The notes: generated by a model not told the origin, from the sequence alone. Positions 15,383 through 24,822 are shown, numbered from the stretch's first letter. The stretch: 64,000 nt of DNA from Eggerthellaceae bacterium (GCA_022791455.1 JAAVZC010000014.1:124001-188000), one strand, 5' to 3'. Numbers and translations: made by a program.

Positions 15383-17590
15383 TTACGCTTCCACCTTCCT
15401 CACCGTAACGGCCACTTCCTGGCTCATGGCCGAGCCCACGCCCGGCTCCATGCGGAAGGGAACGAAATCCATCGTGTTCAGGCCGAAGCCACAGGCGCGC
15501 GTCTGGTAGGGGGACGTGCCGCCGTAATGGGAGGGCATGAACACCACGCCGGGGCGCATGCGCTCGGTCACCCGCACGCGCACTTGGCCGGTGGCCTCGC
15601 TGGAGGTCATCTCCACCAGGTCGCCGTCGGCAATGCCGCGGGCTTCGGCGTCCGCCGCCGCCATCCACAGCCGCTCCAGATCGTATTCGCGGGAGATGGC
15701 GTTCATGGAGGCGATGTTCTGGGTCATGGTGTGGGAGTGGATGCCCTGCTTGCCGGCGATGAGGTACAGCTCGTCGCCCTGCGCCTCCACCAGGCGCGGC
15801 ACGTAGCCGATGACCGGGTTCAGCCCCGCTTCCCCCACCTTCGCGTTGGAGAACTCGAACTTGCCGGACTCCGTCTTGAACTTCGGCACCCCGTAGGCAA
15901 AGCCGGGGTCGGCCAGCTCCACCGTGCCGGCCGTGCGCACTTCCTCAAGAGTGGTGCCCACGCTCTCCAGCTGCGCGGCCGCCAGCTCTTCCAGGGTGAA
16001 GTCGAAGTACTCCCCCACCCCGCAGGCCTGGGCCAGCTGGGTGAAGATCTCGTCGCACGAGCGGGTGTCCGGATGCACGCGGTCGATGATGGGCGTGCGC
16101 AGCCCCACGTAGTGCTTCTTGCCGCCGATGAACTCCGGCAGCTCCATACGCTCGATGTAGGTGCACTCCGGCAGCACGTAGTGGGAAAGCACGGCGGTTT
16201 CGCTCATCTGCACGTCGATGGTCACCACCAGGTCCGCCTTGCCCAGCCCTTCGCGCCACACCTTCGGGTTGGCATAGCCCTGGGCGGCGTTGGAGTTGTA
16301 GAAGAAGAAGCCGCGCATCGTGCCGTCGAGGGCCGCCTGCAACGCCGCCAGGTTCGAGCCCATGCCGGAGAGCACCAGCGGGTACTCGGCGTCGCCCACG
16401 CGCTTGGCCTGGGGCTTCGGCACCGAGGGGAAGCGGGTCTTGTCGATGTCGCCGGCCTTGGGGCTGGAGGTGAGCAGCGCGCCGCCCTCTTGGCCCCAGC
16501 TGCCCAGCAGCGCGTTCACGGCGCACACGGCACGGGCGGTGTCGAAAGAGTTGGCGTAGGAGCAGCCGAACGCCGCGCGCCACGAGGGCTCCACCGCCGC
16601 CGCGGGGGCCGCTTTCGCCATGGCCTGCGCCAGCTCGCGGATAGTATCGGCGGGCACTTCGCAAATTTCCTCGGCCCATTCCGGGGTGCAGGCGACCGCT
16701 TGGGCAGCGAACTCCGGGAAGCCGATGGAGTAGTTCTCCACGAAATCGTGGTCGTAGAGGTCCTCTTCAATGAGCACGTTGGCCATGGCCATCAGCAGCG
16801 CGATGTCGGTGCCGGGCTTGATGGGCACCCAATCGGTGGCGAAGATGGCGGAATTGCTCAGGCGCGGGTCCACCACCACGATGCGCTTGGCGGCATCGGC
16901 GGCGCTGGCCAGGCTCTGCACCGAGGAGGGGCGGATGGCGTCGCCGTAGCTGCGGCCGATGAACATGACCATCTTCGCCTTCCCGAAGTCCACCGAGAAG
17001 TTCGAAGCGCCCACAGCGTAGGTGATGCCGCTTTCCTTCGACGCGTTGCAGGCGGCGCCGTGGGTGTAGACGTTGGCGGACCCCAGCGCGTTCAGGAAGC
17101 GCGGACCGTAGTACTTGCCGGAGGGGCGCGGGTCGTGGATGAGGCACAGCGCCTCCGGGCCGCTCTCGGCAATGATGGCGTTTACCTTCTCGGCAATCTC
17201 GCGGCAGGCGTCGTCCCAGCTGATGGGCGCAAACGTGCCGTCCTCCGCGCGCTTGAGCGGCTGCGTGAGGCGCTCGTCGTTATAGGCCATTTGCACTACG
17301 CCATGGCCGCGGCCGCAGATGGTGCCCTTGGAATAGGGATGGTCCTTCGCCCCTTCCACCGTCCACAGCTTCCCATCGACCGTCGTGCCCACCAGGCCGC
17401 ACTTGCTGGAGCAGCCGTTGCACAGCGACGGCGCCTGGCGCACGGTGCCCGAGGCCGCAGCCGCGTCCCCTTCGCCGGCCGCCCAGGCCATCACTTCGTC
17501 GGCTGCAAGGGCACTGGCCACTGCAGCTCCACCGACGGCCACCGCCGCGGTCCCCTCCAGGAAGGTCCTGCGGGACAGATTGTCTATCAT
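15383..17590 (-). CDS. molybdopterin oxidoreductase catalytic subunit, thiosulfate/polysulfide reductase-like
   Basis: A 735-residue Tat-exported enzyme of the DMSO reductase superfamily. Residues 6-12 (SRRTFLEG) are the twin-arginine motif. Cysteines 57, 60, 64 and 92 bind the proximal [4Fe-4S] cluster. HGAACNASKESGITYAVG places Cys181 where PsrA/PhsA/formate-dehydrogenase relatives have the Mo-coordinating residue. MVMFIGRSYGDA, IDRVHPDTRSCDE and the C-terminal molydopterin-dinucleotide-binding region are present. The length and gene order best fit polysulfide, thiosulfate or tetrathionate-type reductases, but the substrate is not proven. The gene is divergent from a membrane LuxR regulator. 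Confidence 0.88.
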   Translation of the reverse strand: MIDNLSRRTFLEGTAAVAVGGAAVASALAADEVMAWAAGEGDAAAASGTVRQAPSLCNGCSSKCGLVGTTVDGKLWTVEGAKDHPYSKGTICGRGHGVVQMAYNDERLTQPLKRAEDGTFAPISWDDACREIAEKVNAIIAESGPEALCLIHDPRPSGKYYGPRFLNALGSANVYTHGAACNASKESGITYAVGASNFSVDFGKAKMVMFIGRSYGDAIRPSSVQSLASAADAAKRIVVVDPRLSNSAIFATDWVPIKPGTDIALLMAMANVLIEEDLYDHDFVENYSIGFPEFAAQAVACTPEWAEEICEVPADTIRELAQAMAKAAPAAAVEPSWRAAFGCSYANSFDTARAVCAVNALLGSWGQEGGALLTSSPKAGDIDKTRFPSVPKPQAKRVGDAEYPLVLSGMGSNLAALQAALDGTMRGFFFYNSNAAQGYANPKVWREGLGKADLVVTIDVQMSETAVLSHYVLPECTYIERMELPEFIGGKKHYVGLRTPIIDRVHPDTRSCDEIFTQLAQACGVGEYFDFTLEELAAAQLESVGTTLEEVRTAGTVELADPGFAYGVPKFKTESGKFEFSNAKVGEAGLNPVIGYVPRLVEAQGDELYLIAGKQGIHSHTMTQNIASMNAISREYDLERLWMAAADAEARGIADGDLVEMTSSEATGQVRVRVTERMRPGVVFMPSHYGGTSPYQTRACGFGLNTMDFVPFRMEPGVGSAMSQEVAVTVRKVEA

Positions 17591-17695
17591 GTCCTCCCCT
17601 TTCGATTTGTGAGGGCGCCGACCCGGCTGCTTTTCGACCGCCGCGGCGCCGCTCGCCTTCGCAGCGCATCTTAGGGGGCGACCGGAAAACCGCTG

Positions 17696-17712
17696 TCATC
17701 AGTTTCTGATGA
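17696..17712. promoter_or_regulatory. inverted repeat, candidate LuxR operator
   Basis: TCATCA-N5-TGATGA lies in the 209-base gap between the divergent molybdoenzyme and LuxR genes. A perfect short palindrome in a divergent promoter is a reasonable operator candidate; no experimental consensus was available to compare. Confidence 0.35.
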
Positions 17713-17799
17713 TTTCAAGAATTGGCCCTCGTGTTAGAGTTGATGACGAAGCGGAGGATTTCCGCCTCACACAGGGGAAACAGGAGAAAGGAGGGGCCG

Positions 17800-19389
17800 G
17801 TGCAGGAAGAAACTCTGGGGGAAATCGAGCACGAGAACCCGCCCGCCGCATGGCGCTCCCTCCGCTTGCGCCATGTGGGCATGGGCTTTTTCTGGGCCTG
17901 CAGCATGCTCACCTTCCGCTCTTCCATTCTGCTTTCGGGAAACGCCGACAGCCCCTCTCTGGCAACGCTTGTCACCGTGCTTTCCTTCGTGGCGAACATG
18001 ACCGCGCTGTTTCTTTTCGCGGCACGCGCCGAGCGAAGCCCGCACTTCTACCAGCGTATCCCCAACACGGCCGTGGGCGCGGTCATCATGGTGGGGCTCG
18101 TGCTGCTGTTCGTGGCCGGCGGGGCCAGCGGCCCGGGACTTTACCTTCTGCTGGGCCTGGGCTCGGCGCTCACCGGCACCGGCTACGGCTTTCTTTGGGG
18201 CAGCTGGACCGAGTGCTTCGGCCGCATGCACCCCTCGCGCACGGCTCTGTATGTGCCCTTGTCGTTCCTGGTCACCGCCGCGCTGTTCTTAGGAATTTCG
18301 CTCGTGGCCAACGGCGGCCTTGTTCCCTCGCTGCTACTCATGCTGCCGCTGCCCGCCATTTCCCTTTGGTGCTTGGAGGGCTGCCGCAAAGAGTTCCCCG
18401 CTGCTTCGGTGCCGCGGCGCCGCAACGGCACCCGCAACTTGGAAGCGCTGGAGTCCCTCATCAGCCTGCTGGTGGCCAGCATCATCCTCTCTTGCCTGTT
18501 CGGGTTCGTATGGGAGATGGCGGTCATGGCGGTCAATTCCGTCGACGACGCCCACCAGCTGCCGCTGTTCGGCAACCTCATCGCGGCGCTGGGTATGGTG
18601 GCGTTTGTGCTGGTGGCGCGCAAACGGCTGGACATTGCCGTGGCGTTTCGCGTGCTGGTGCCGCTGATCGTGGTGCTGTTCGCCGTGCTGCCCTTCTTCT
18701 GGCAGGAACGGCCCGTGCTGCTGAACGCCGTGATGAGCACCTGTTACGGCATCTTCGACGTGATCATTTGGTACTCGGTGGCCTCCGCCGCCTACGATTT
18801 TGCCGTGTCCGGCTACGTGGTGGGCGGTGTCGTGCGGGCGGTTTCCATTCTGTCCCGCCTGCTGGGCATTGGCATTGGCTACCTGGTGATGCTCGTGCCC
18901 GACGACGCCTCTTCTTCCCTGGTGGCAATTTCGGTGGCAGCGCTCTACGCCCTGTTCATGCTGCTCATCTACCACTTCTCACGGGAACGGCATCGGACGA
19001 ACGCCCCGGAGGAAGCGGTCAACTCGCAGCCTCCGCACCCGGCCCCCGCGGAGACGCTCGACCACAAAAATGCTGACGATGACACCGGTGGCACAAGCGC
19101 AGGAGAAAACACAAGCGAAAACGCGAACGAGGGCACGGGCGAGAGCGCGATCGATGCCGACGACGAAAGCGACGTGCTGGAAGCAATTGTGGAAGACTAC
19201 GGTCTCACCCGGCGAGAGGCAGAGGTGCTGCCGTTTCTGGCGCGCGGCCGCTCGGCGCGCATCATCGCCGAGGCGCTGTTCGTGTCCGAAAGCACCATTC
19301 GCACCCACACACGCCGCATCCTGGAAAAGACCGACCTCCATTCCAAACAGGAGCTCATCGACCTCATCGACTCCTACCAGGCAAACTAA
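17800..19389 (+). CDS. LuxR-type regulator with multi-pass membrane domain
   Basis: A 529-residue regulator. The N-terminal 400 residues hold about twelve hydrophobic segments, MFS-like in layout. A low-complexity acidic linker follows (DDDTGGTSAGENTSENANEG), then a C-terminal LuxR helix-turn-helix: YGLTRREAEVLPFLARGRSARIIAEALFVSESTIRTHTRRILEKTDLHSKQELIDLI. The GTG at 17800 is chosen because AAAGGAGG lies seven bases upstream; an earlier in-frame TTG lacks a site. Such fusions are a speciality of Eggerthellaceae and usually neighbour the enzymes they control; this one is divergent from the PsrABC-like operon. Confidence 0.9.
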   Translation: MQEETLGEIEHENPPAAWRSLRLRHVGMGFFWACSMLTFRSSILLSGNADSPSLATLVTVLSFVANMTALFLFAARAERSPHFYQRIPNTAVGAVIMVGLVLLFVAGGASGPGLYLLLGLGSALTGTGYGFLWGSWTECFGRMHPSRTALYVPLSFLVTAALFLGISLVANGGLVPSLLLMLPLPAISLWCLEGCRKEFPAASVPRRRNGTRNLEALESLISLLVASIILSCLFGFVWEMAVMAVNSVDDAHQLPLFGNLIAALGMVAFVLVARKRLDIAVAFRVLVPLIVVLFAVLPFFWQERPVLLNAVMSTCYGIFDVIIWYSVASAAYDFAVSGYVVGGVVRAVSILSRLLGIGIGYLVMLVPDDASSSLVAISVAALYALFMLLIYHFSRERHRTNAPEEAVNSQPPHPAPAETLDHKNADDDTGGTSAGENTSENANEGTGESAIDADDESDVLEAIVEDYGLTRREAEVLPFLARGRSARIIAEALFVSESTIRTHTRRILEKTDLHSKQELIDLIDSYQAN

Positions 19390-19419
19390 AAAGCCGCCGG
19401 ACTCAATGCCGACGGCTTT
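19389..19419. terminator. bidirectional terminator between LuxR gene and htpG
   Basis: AAAGCCG...CGGCTTT hairpin in the 54-base gap between convergent genes, flanked by A- and T-rich bases. Confidence 0.7.
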
Positions 19420-19443
19420 CCTGGTGCATATTTGCGCAATCCG

Positions 19444-21393
19444 CTACTTCATAAGCTCGGCTACGCGCTGGGCGAAGGCGAGCGGGTCGTCGATGGGCAG
19501 GCCCTCTACCAGCATCGCCTGGTCGTACAGGATGTTTGCGTAACTGGCAACCTTGTCGGCATCGCCCGCTTCTTGCGCTGCCTGCAGCACGGCGAACACC
19601 GGGTGCTTCGGGTTCATCTCCAGCACCACGGGGATAGGCGGCATGCCCTCGGCACCTTCGCCCATCTGGGCCTTCATCGTGGCCACCATCTGCAGCGACA
19701 CCGGGCCCTCGCAGGTGAGCACCGCCGGCGCGTCGCTCACGCGGGTGGAGACGACCACCTTCTCCACCTTGTCGCCGAGCGCCTCGCTCATGGCGTCGAA
19801 CAGGCCGGCGTTCGCCTCGGTGGCCTCTTCCGCTTCCTTCTTCTCCTCCTCGGTGGTCAGCCCCAGATCCTCGGAAGAGACGTTCTTCAGCGGCGTCTCG
19901 TTGTAGTCCATCATCGCCATCAGGCAGAACTCGTCCACCTCGTCCGGGCACAGCAGCACGTCGTGGCCCTTAGCCAGCACCGTGGTCACGATGGGCATCT
20001 TCGCCAGGTGCTCCAGGCTGGAGCCCACCGCGTAATAGATGGCGCTCTGGCCTTCCGGCGCCGCCTCCAGGTACTCGTCCAGCGTCACCATCTTTTGCTC
20101 CTTCGCGGAGTAGAACAGCAGCAGGTCCGCCACCGCGCCCTTCGCCGCGCCGTAAGATGAGTAGATGCCGAACTTCATGTTGCGGCCGAAGTTCTCGAAG
20201 AACTTCTCGTAGCCCTCGCGGTCGTCATCGCGGAAGGAGACCAGGTCGGACCTGATCTTCTTCTCCAGACGGCGCGCGATGGCCCGCAGTTGGCTGTTGT
20301 GCTGCAGCGTTTCGCGGGAAATGTTCAGGGTGAGGTCGGCGGAGTCCACCACGCCGCGCACGAAGCTGAAGTAGTCCGGCAGCAGCTCTTCGCACTTGTC
20401 CATGATCAGCACATTGGCGCTGTAGAGGGCCAGGCCCTTCTTGAAGTCGCGCGTGTAATAGTCGTAGGCGGCGTGCGCCGGCACGAACAGCAGCGCGTCG
20501 TACGTGAGCGTGCCCTCGGCGTGCACGGTGAAGGTGCGAGCGGGGTCCTCGTAGTCATGGAAGTCGGTCTTGTAGAACTCGTTGTACTCTTCCTGCGTCA
20601 CCTCGGCACCCTTGCGCTTCCAGATGGGGATCATGGAGTTGATGGTCTCCACTTCCACGTAGTTTTCCCACTTCGGCGCGGGGGTTTCGCCTTCCTCGCC
20701 TTCCGCGGGCTCCACTTCAACCTGGCGGCTCTTCGTGACCTCCATAAGGATGGGGTAGCGCACGTAATTGCTGTACTTCTTGATAAGGTTCTTCAGCCCC
20801 ATTTCGGTGGCGAAGGTGTCATAGCTCTCGTCGGCGCTGTTGTCCTTCAGGTACACGATGACGTCGGTGCCGTGGCTGGCGCGCTCGGCCGGCTTCAAAT
20901 CGTAGCCGTCGATGCCGTTGCTCTCCCACATCCAGGCCTCGTCAGAGCCGTAGGCCTTCGAGACCACCTGCACCTTCTTGCCCACCATGAACGCGGAGTA
21001 AAAACCCACGCCGAACTGGCCGATGATATCCACGTCGGTCATGTCGTCGAGGCCCTTTTCCTCGCCGGGGGTGTTCTTCGCCTGGTTGGCCTTGAACTCG
21101 AAGGAGTCGGAATGAGCGATGGTGCCCAGGTTCTTGTCCAGGTCTTCCTTGCTCATACCGATGCCGTTGTCAGACACGGTGACGGTGCGGGCGTTGGTGT
21201 CGTAGGAGACGGTGATGGACAGGTCGGCGCGGTTGATGGACACGGACTCGTCGGTGAGGCTGCGGAAGTAGAGCTTGTCCACCGCATCGGAGGCGTTGGA
21301 GATGAGCTCGCGCAGGAAGATTTCGCGATTGGTGTAGATGGAGTTGATCATGAGATCCAGCAGTTTCTGGCTCTCGGTTTTGAACTTGCGCAT
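19444..21393 (-). CDS. htpG: HSP90 chaperone HtpG
   Basis: A 649-residue ATP-dependent chaperone. The N-terminal GHKL ATPase shows FLRELISNASDAVDKL (catalytic Glu and Mg-binding Asn, residues 26-41), VSDNGIGMSKEDL and IGQFGVGFYSAFMV (lid and glycine box). The middle domain has FFSFVRGVVDSADLTLNISRETLQ, and the C-terminal dimerisation region is complete. The start MRKFKTESQK at 21393 has a GAAGG site; longer in-frame upstream readings would run through the CIRCE operator and are rejected. A single-gene unit controlled by heat-shock repressor HrcA is implied. Confidence 0.95.
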   Translation of the reverse strand: MRKFKTESQKLLDLMINSIYTNREIFLRELISNASDAVDKLYFRSLTDESVSINRADLSITVSYDTNARTVTVSDNGIGMSKEDLDKNLGTIAHSDSFEFKANQAKNTPGEEKGLDDMTDVDIIGQFGVGFYSAFMVGKKVQVVSKAYGSDEAWMWESNGIDGYDLKPAERASHGTDVIVYLKDNSADESYDTFATEMGLKNLIKKYSNYVRYPILMEVTKSRQVEVEPAEGEEGETPAPKWENYVEVETINSMIPIWKRKGAEVTQEEYNEFYKTDFHDYEDPARTFTVHAEGTLTYDALLFVPAHAAYDYYTRDFKKGLALYSANVLIMDKCEELLPDYFSFVRGVVDSADLTLNISRETLQHNSQLRAIARRLEKKIRSDLVSFRDDDREGYEKFFENFGRNMKFGIYSSYGAAKGAVADLLLFYSAKEQKMVTLDEYLEAAPEGQSAIYYAVGSSLEHLAKMPIVTTVLAKGHDVLLCPDEVDEFCLMAMMDYNETPLKNVSSEDLGLTTEEEKKEAEEATEANAGLFDAMSEALGDKVEKVVVSTRVSDAPAVLTCEGPVSLQMVATMKAQMGEGAEGMPPIPVVLEMNPKHPVFAVLQAAQEAGDADKVASYANILYDQAMLVEGLPIDDPLAFAQRVAELMK

Positions 21394-21515
21394 AGGGCCT
21401 TCTTTCGTTCGCGTGAGGGGGAAGGAGCGTCTGCCACCAGTCTGACCGGGGAAAACTGGCGCCGCAAGCACCACGAAGCCGTTGCGGCGCAATCGTTTCC
21501 TCATCTCCAGAGAAG

Positions 21516-21542
21516 TTAGCAGTCTCCTTCGTTGAGTGCTAA
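21516..21542. promoter_or_regulatory. CIRCE operator (HrcA site) upstream of htpG
   Basis: TTAGCAGTC-N9-GAGTGCTAA matches the CIRCE consensus TTAGCACTC-N9-GAGTGCTAA at 17 of 18 arm positions. It lies about 120 bases before the htpG start, so htpG is probably in the HrcA regulon. Confidence 0.9.
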
Positions 21543-21644
21543 TCGCATATTCTAACCAGAAGGAAACCTGAGTCAAGCACTATAAGATTTTTCCATAGAA
21601 GGTAAAGCTGCCAATGAGTTGCGAATCGAGATGGGGCTTTCGAG

Positions 21645-22427
21645 CTACAGGAACTCGCGCACCTGGCGTTTGCTCTCTAGGAATTCCGGCGTGAGGGCGA
21701 AGTCGGGGGTGCGGGGAGTCGGACCGGGGATGGGGATGTTTGCGGCTATGCGGCCTTCCGCCAGCACCAGCACGCGGCTGGAGAGCAGCACCGCCTCGTC
21801 GATGTCGTGGGTGACGAAGAGCACCGAGAGTCCCAGCTGCCGTTGCATTTCCAGGAACCACGCGTGCAGATCCGCCTTGGTGATGGCGTCGAGGGCGGAA
21901 AAGGGCTCGTCCAGCAACATGACGTCGCGGGAGAACAGGTAGGTGCGGGCGAGCGCCGCCCGTTGGCGCATACCGCCGGAGAGCTGCGTCGGCCAGAGAT
22001 TCGCCGCTTCGGCCAGGCCGAACGCCGGCAGCAGCGCCTCCGCCTCTGCGCGGGCCGCCGCTCGCGACGCACCGCGCAGCCGCAGCGGCAGGCCCACGTT
22101 GTCCGCCACCCGCAGGTTCTCTAGCAGCAGGTCCTTCTGCATCATGTAGCTCACGTGGCCGGTGGTGGCCGTGACGTTTTCCCCGTTCAGCAGCACGCGG
22201 CCGGCATCGGGAGCCAGCAGACCGGAGATCACGTTGAACAGCGTGGTCTTGCCGCCGCCGCTGGCACCCAGGATGCTCACCAGCTCTCCGCAGCGCAATT
22301 CCAGCGACACACCGCGCAACACCGGACGGCCATCGAAGGCCACGGCCACGTTCTCAACGGCGAGAACCGGGGCGTCGCCACCCCGGCCTTCGCCGCGCCC
22401 GAACTGCTCGTTTCCGCCCTCGGCCAT
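21645..22427 (-). CDS. ABC transporter ATPase, thiamine precursor uptake (ThiZ-like)
   Basis: A 260-residue ATPase of the nitrate/sulfonate/taurine/thiamine-precursor group. Walker A GASGGGKTTL (about 50-59), Q-loop YMMQKDLLL, signature LSGGMRQRAALART, Walker B VMLLDEPFSALD and the H-loop VTHDIDEAVL are all intact. It starts one base after the stop of the binding-protein gene with GGAGAAG as ribosome site. It is the last of the four genes behind the TPP riboswitch, hence its assignment. Confidence 0.9.
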   Translation of the reverse strand: MAEGGNEQFGRGEGRGGDAPVLAVENVAVAFDGRPVLRGVSLELRCGELVSILGASGGGKTTLFNVISGLLAPDAGRVLLNGENVTATTGHVSYMMQKDLLLENLRVADNVGLPLRLRGASRAAARAEAEALLPAFGLAEAANLWPTQLSGGMRQRAALARTYLFSRDVMLLDEPFSALDAITKADLHAWFLEMQRQLGLSVLFVTHDIDEAVLLSSRVLVLAEGRIAANIPIPGPTPRTPDFALTPEFLESKRQVREFL

Positions 22428-22428
22428 G

Positions 22429-23574
22429 CTACTTCTCCGCCGGCTCCGGCGCCGCCAGCACTTCGCCGGCACGATCGCCCAACAGGTAGTTGTTCGTGAA
22501 GCCAGCCCCAGGGTTCAGTGACCCATCTACCAGCTGATTGTCCAGCAGCCACTGGTAAAACGCGCTCCAACGGGCCCCGTCGATCACGCCCCATTCCACC
22601 GCTTCCGCCTGATACTGGTTAGCCAGGAACCGCTGCGACGCGCGAATGAGATCCGCCGAACCGGCCAGCTCCGGCACCTGCTTCATGAGAATGCTCGCCG
22701 CTCCGTCCGGGTCGGCAATGGCGTATTCGTAGCCCTGGCGAAGCGCGGTCAGGAACTTCTCGGCCACGTCCGGATGCTCCTCCAGGAACTGGTCATTCGC
22801 AATAATCACCGGCGTGTAGTAGTCGAACACCGGGTCGATGTCGGCGAAGGTGAAGTAGTCAGTGGCCAGGCCCGCCACATCGCAGGCGGTCTTGCCCCAG
22901 CCCTCGAACACCCAGATGGCGTCTACCTGGCCGGACTGGAGCGCCGACACCTCATCGGTCACCGTGGAGGGAACCAGCTGCACCTGGGAGAAATCGCCGC
23001 CGTCAGCTTCCACCACCTGCTGCACCGTGGCCAGTTCCACCGGCAAATCCCAGGTAGCGTACTTGTGGCCCGCCATGCCGGCCGGCTGGTCCATCCCCTC
23101 GCCCGCGCGAGAAACGATGCCCGACGTGTTGTGCTGGATGACCGCCGCCACCGCCGTGATGGGCATGGGATCCTCCCCCGCCAACGCCGGCGCCATGGTG
23201 TCCTGGAAGCTGACGCCGAACTGCGCCTGCCCCGAAGCCACCAGCGGCTCGGCTGCGCCATCCGGCGGCTGCACCACTTCCACCTCCAGCCCCTGGGCCG
23301 CGAAATATCCCTGGTCAATGGCCACGTACAGACCGGTATGGTTGGTGTTGGGGGTCCAGTCCAACGCGAAGGTGATCTTGGTGGGATCATCGCCCGCGCT
23401 CGCGTCGGCCGCTTCGTCGGCGGCGTTTTCGGCCGGTGCCGTCGCACCGTCGCCCGTCCCCGTGTCCGTTTCGCCAGCACCGTTTCCGCAACCCGCCAGC
23501 CCCAACGCCAGCAGCATGCCCAGAAGCGCTGCCGCGAAAACTGCGCGGCCGCCCCTCTTCCCTATCCGTTTCAT
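22429..23574 (-). CDS. ABC substrate-binding lipoprotein, NMT1/THI5-like (thiamine pyrimidine)
   Basis: A 381-residue lipoprotein with lipobox LGLAGC (Cys about 29) and a linker rich in Gly, Thr, Ala and acidic residues. The mature domain begins KITFALDWTPNTNHTGLYVAIDQGYFAAQGLEVEVV, the hallmark of ThiY/NMT1-THI5 proteins that bind the pyrimidine precursor of thiamine. EGWGKTACDVAG and DYYTPVIIANDQFLEEHPDVAEKFL follow as in that family. Its stop abuts the ATPase gene and its start abuts the permease stop. The TPP riboswitch supports the ligand class. Confidence 0.9.
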   Translation of the reverse strand: MKRIGKRGGRAVFAAALLGMLLALGLAGCGNGAGETDTGTGDGATAPAENAADEAADASAGDDPTKITFALDWTPNTNHTGLYVAIDQGYFAAQGLEVEVVQPPDGAAEPLVASGQAQFGVSFQDTMAPALAGEDPMPITAVAAVIQHNTSGIVSRAGEGMDQPAGMAGHKYATWDLPVELATVQQVVEADGGDFSQVQLVPSTVTDEVSALQSGQVDAIWVFEGWGKTACDVAGLATDYFTFADIDPVFDYYTPVIIANDQFLEEHPDVAEKFLTALRQGYEYAIADPDGAASILMKQVPELAGSADLIRASQRFLANQYQAEAVEWGVIDGARWSAFYQWLLDNQLVDGSLNPGAGFTNNYLLGDRAGEVLAAPEPAEK

Positions 23575-24345
23575 CTATTTCTCCTGTTCAGAGCGCGCGT
23601 GACGCCACGGCATCGCCCGCCGCTCCGCCACGCTCACCACAATCATCAACAACAGCGACACCGCCGAGACCACGAAGATCACAGCGAACATTTTGTCGAA
23701 GGCAAACGCCTTCTGGACGCGGGTCATGTACACACCCAGGCCGCTGAAACCGCCCAGCCACTCGCTGATGACGGCCCCCACCACGGCATAGGCCACCGCA
23801 ATGCGCAGGCCCGAGAAGAACTCCGGCAGCGCCCCGGGAATCTTCACGAAGCGGAAAATTTGCCAGCGGCTGGCCCCCATGGAGCGCATCAGGTTCACCT
23901 CGTCGGCGTCCACCGATTGGAACCCCTGCAGCAGCCCCACCGCAATGGGGAAGAAGGTGACCAGAGCTACCAGCACAATCTTCGGCGCAATGTCGTAGCC
24001 CAGCCACAGCACCAGCAGCGGCGCGATGGCCACCACCGGCACCGTTTGGCTGAGCACCAGCAACGGGTAGATGGCGCGGCGCAGCACGGCGAAGGCGTCC
24101 ATGACCACCGCCACCGCGAACCCCACGGCCACGCCTACCGCCAGCCCAATAGCCGCCTCCTGCAGCGTCACCAGCGTATGGCCCCACAGCAGCGCGCCGT
24201 CTTCCGGAAACACCGCCAGCACATCCGCCGGCGAGGGCAACATGTACCCCGGCACCGCCCCGCTGGCCGCCAGCCCCTGCCAAAGCGCCAAAAGCACCAA
24301 CAGGGCCAAGGCGGCCGGAAGGTATTTCTTCGCGAATTCCCTCAT
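23575..24345 (-). CDS. ABC transporter permease (ThiX-like)
   Basis: A 256-residue permease with six hydrophobic segments and the cytoplasmic EAA loop DEVNLMRSMGASRWQIFRFVKIPGALPEFFSGLRIA that docks to the ATPase. It belongs to the SsuC/TauC/ThiX group. The gene is immediately adjacent to the binding-protein gene (no gap) and six bases downstream of the thiamine-binding protein gene. Confidence 0.9.
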   Translation of the reverse strand: MREFAKKYLPAALALLVLLALWQGLAASGAVPGYMLPSPADVLAVFPEDGALLWGHTLVTLQEAAIGLAVGVAVGFAVAVVMDAFAVLRRAIYPLLVLSQTVPVVAIAPLLVLWLGYDIAPKIVLVALVTFFPIAVGLLQGFQSVDADEVNLMRSMGASRWQIFRFVKIPGALPEFFSGLRIAVAYAVVGAVISEWLGGFSGLGVYMTRVQKAFAFDKMFAVIFVVSAVSLLLMIVVSVAERRAMPWRHARSEQEK

Positions 24346-24351
24346 CGAACG

Positions 24352-24654
24352 TTATTCCGCGTGATGTTTCGTCACCTTGCGGTCGATCGAGAGGATCTCC
24401 CCTTCCGGCTTCCACTCCACCTTGATGTAGGCGCTCACCTTCGGCGCGCCGGCGCGAATGGCCACGTGCTGGCACTCTTTCAGCACGTCCATCAACTGGT
24501 CGTAGTCGTCGCCCTCGATGGTGGTCTCGAACGGCCCCACGTAGTAGGGCAGGCCCGTGGACTTGATGTAGTCGATGACCTCGTCAACGATGCGCACTAC
24601 TTCCTCGTCGTCCAAGGTGGCAGGCAGTACTTGGATGGCTACACTTGCTTGCAT
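24352..24654 (-). CDS. thiamine-binding protein, MTH1187/YkoF-like
   Basis: A 100-residue ferredoxin-like-fold protein of the Thiamine_BP family (PF01910). MQASVAIQVLPATLDDEEVVRIVDEVIDYIKSTGLPYYVGPFETTIEG and the C-terminal SAYIKVEWKPEGEILSIDRKVTKH are typical. Relatives such as YkoF bind thiamine or hydroxymethylpyrimidine and belong to uptake operons. AAGGAG precedes the ATG. It is the first gene after the TPP riboswitch and its terminator. Confidence 0.9.
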   Translation of the reverse strand: MQASVAIQVLPATLDDEEVVRIVDEVIDYIKSTGLPYYVGPFETTIEGDDYDQLMDVLKECQHVAIRAGAPKVSAYIKVEWKPEGEILSIDRKVTKHHAE

Positions 24655-24680
24655 GACACTCCTTACAGTCGGCGAAAACA

Positions 24681-24713
24681 AAAGCCCCGCCTGCGGAATG
24701 CAAGCGGGGCTTT
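24681..24713 (-). terminator. riboswitch-linked Rho-independent terminator
   Basis: On the minus strand AAAGCCCCGC pairs with GCGGGGCTTT and is followed by TTGTTTT. It lies between the TPP aptamer and the first gene, so ligand binding probably drives premature termination. Confidence 0.85.
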
Positions 24714-24734
24714 GGCGTCAACCGGTATCACGCT

Positions 24735-24822
24735 AAAGTTCCTACGCTGGCATTACCCAGATCAGGTTCGCGGGTCGCAGGAAAAACCTGCCTCTCAGCC
24801 CTTCAATTCGGGCTCCCCGTAA
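24735..24822 (-). promoter_or_regulatory. TPP riboswitch (THI element)
   Basis: Read on the minus strand the segment contains the universal core GGGCTGAGAG, then ACCCGCGAACCTGATCTGGG and TAATGCCAGCGTAGGAA, the two TPP-recognition helices. The distal terminator and the four thiamine-uptake genes downstream fit control of precursor import by thiamine pyrophosphate. Confidence 0.97.

Noticed and set aside
13817..17674. 1285-codon open frame on the plus strand over the PsrABC-like operon
   Set aside because: Runs antisense through three real genes and a terminator; composition (His, Gln, Arg) is typical of a shadow frame.
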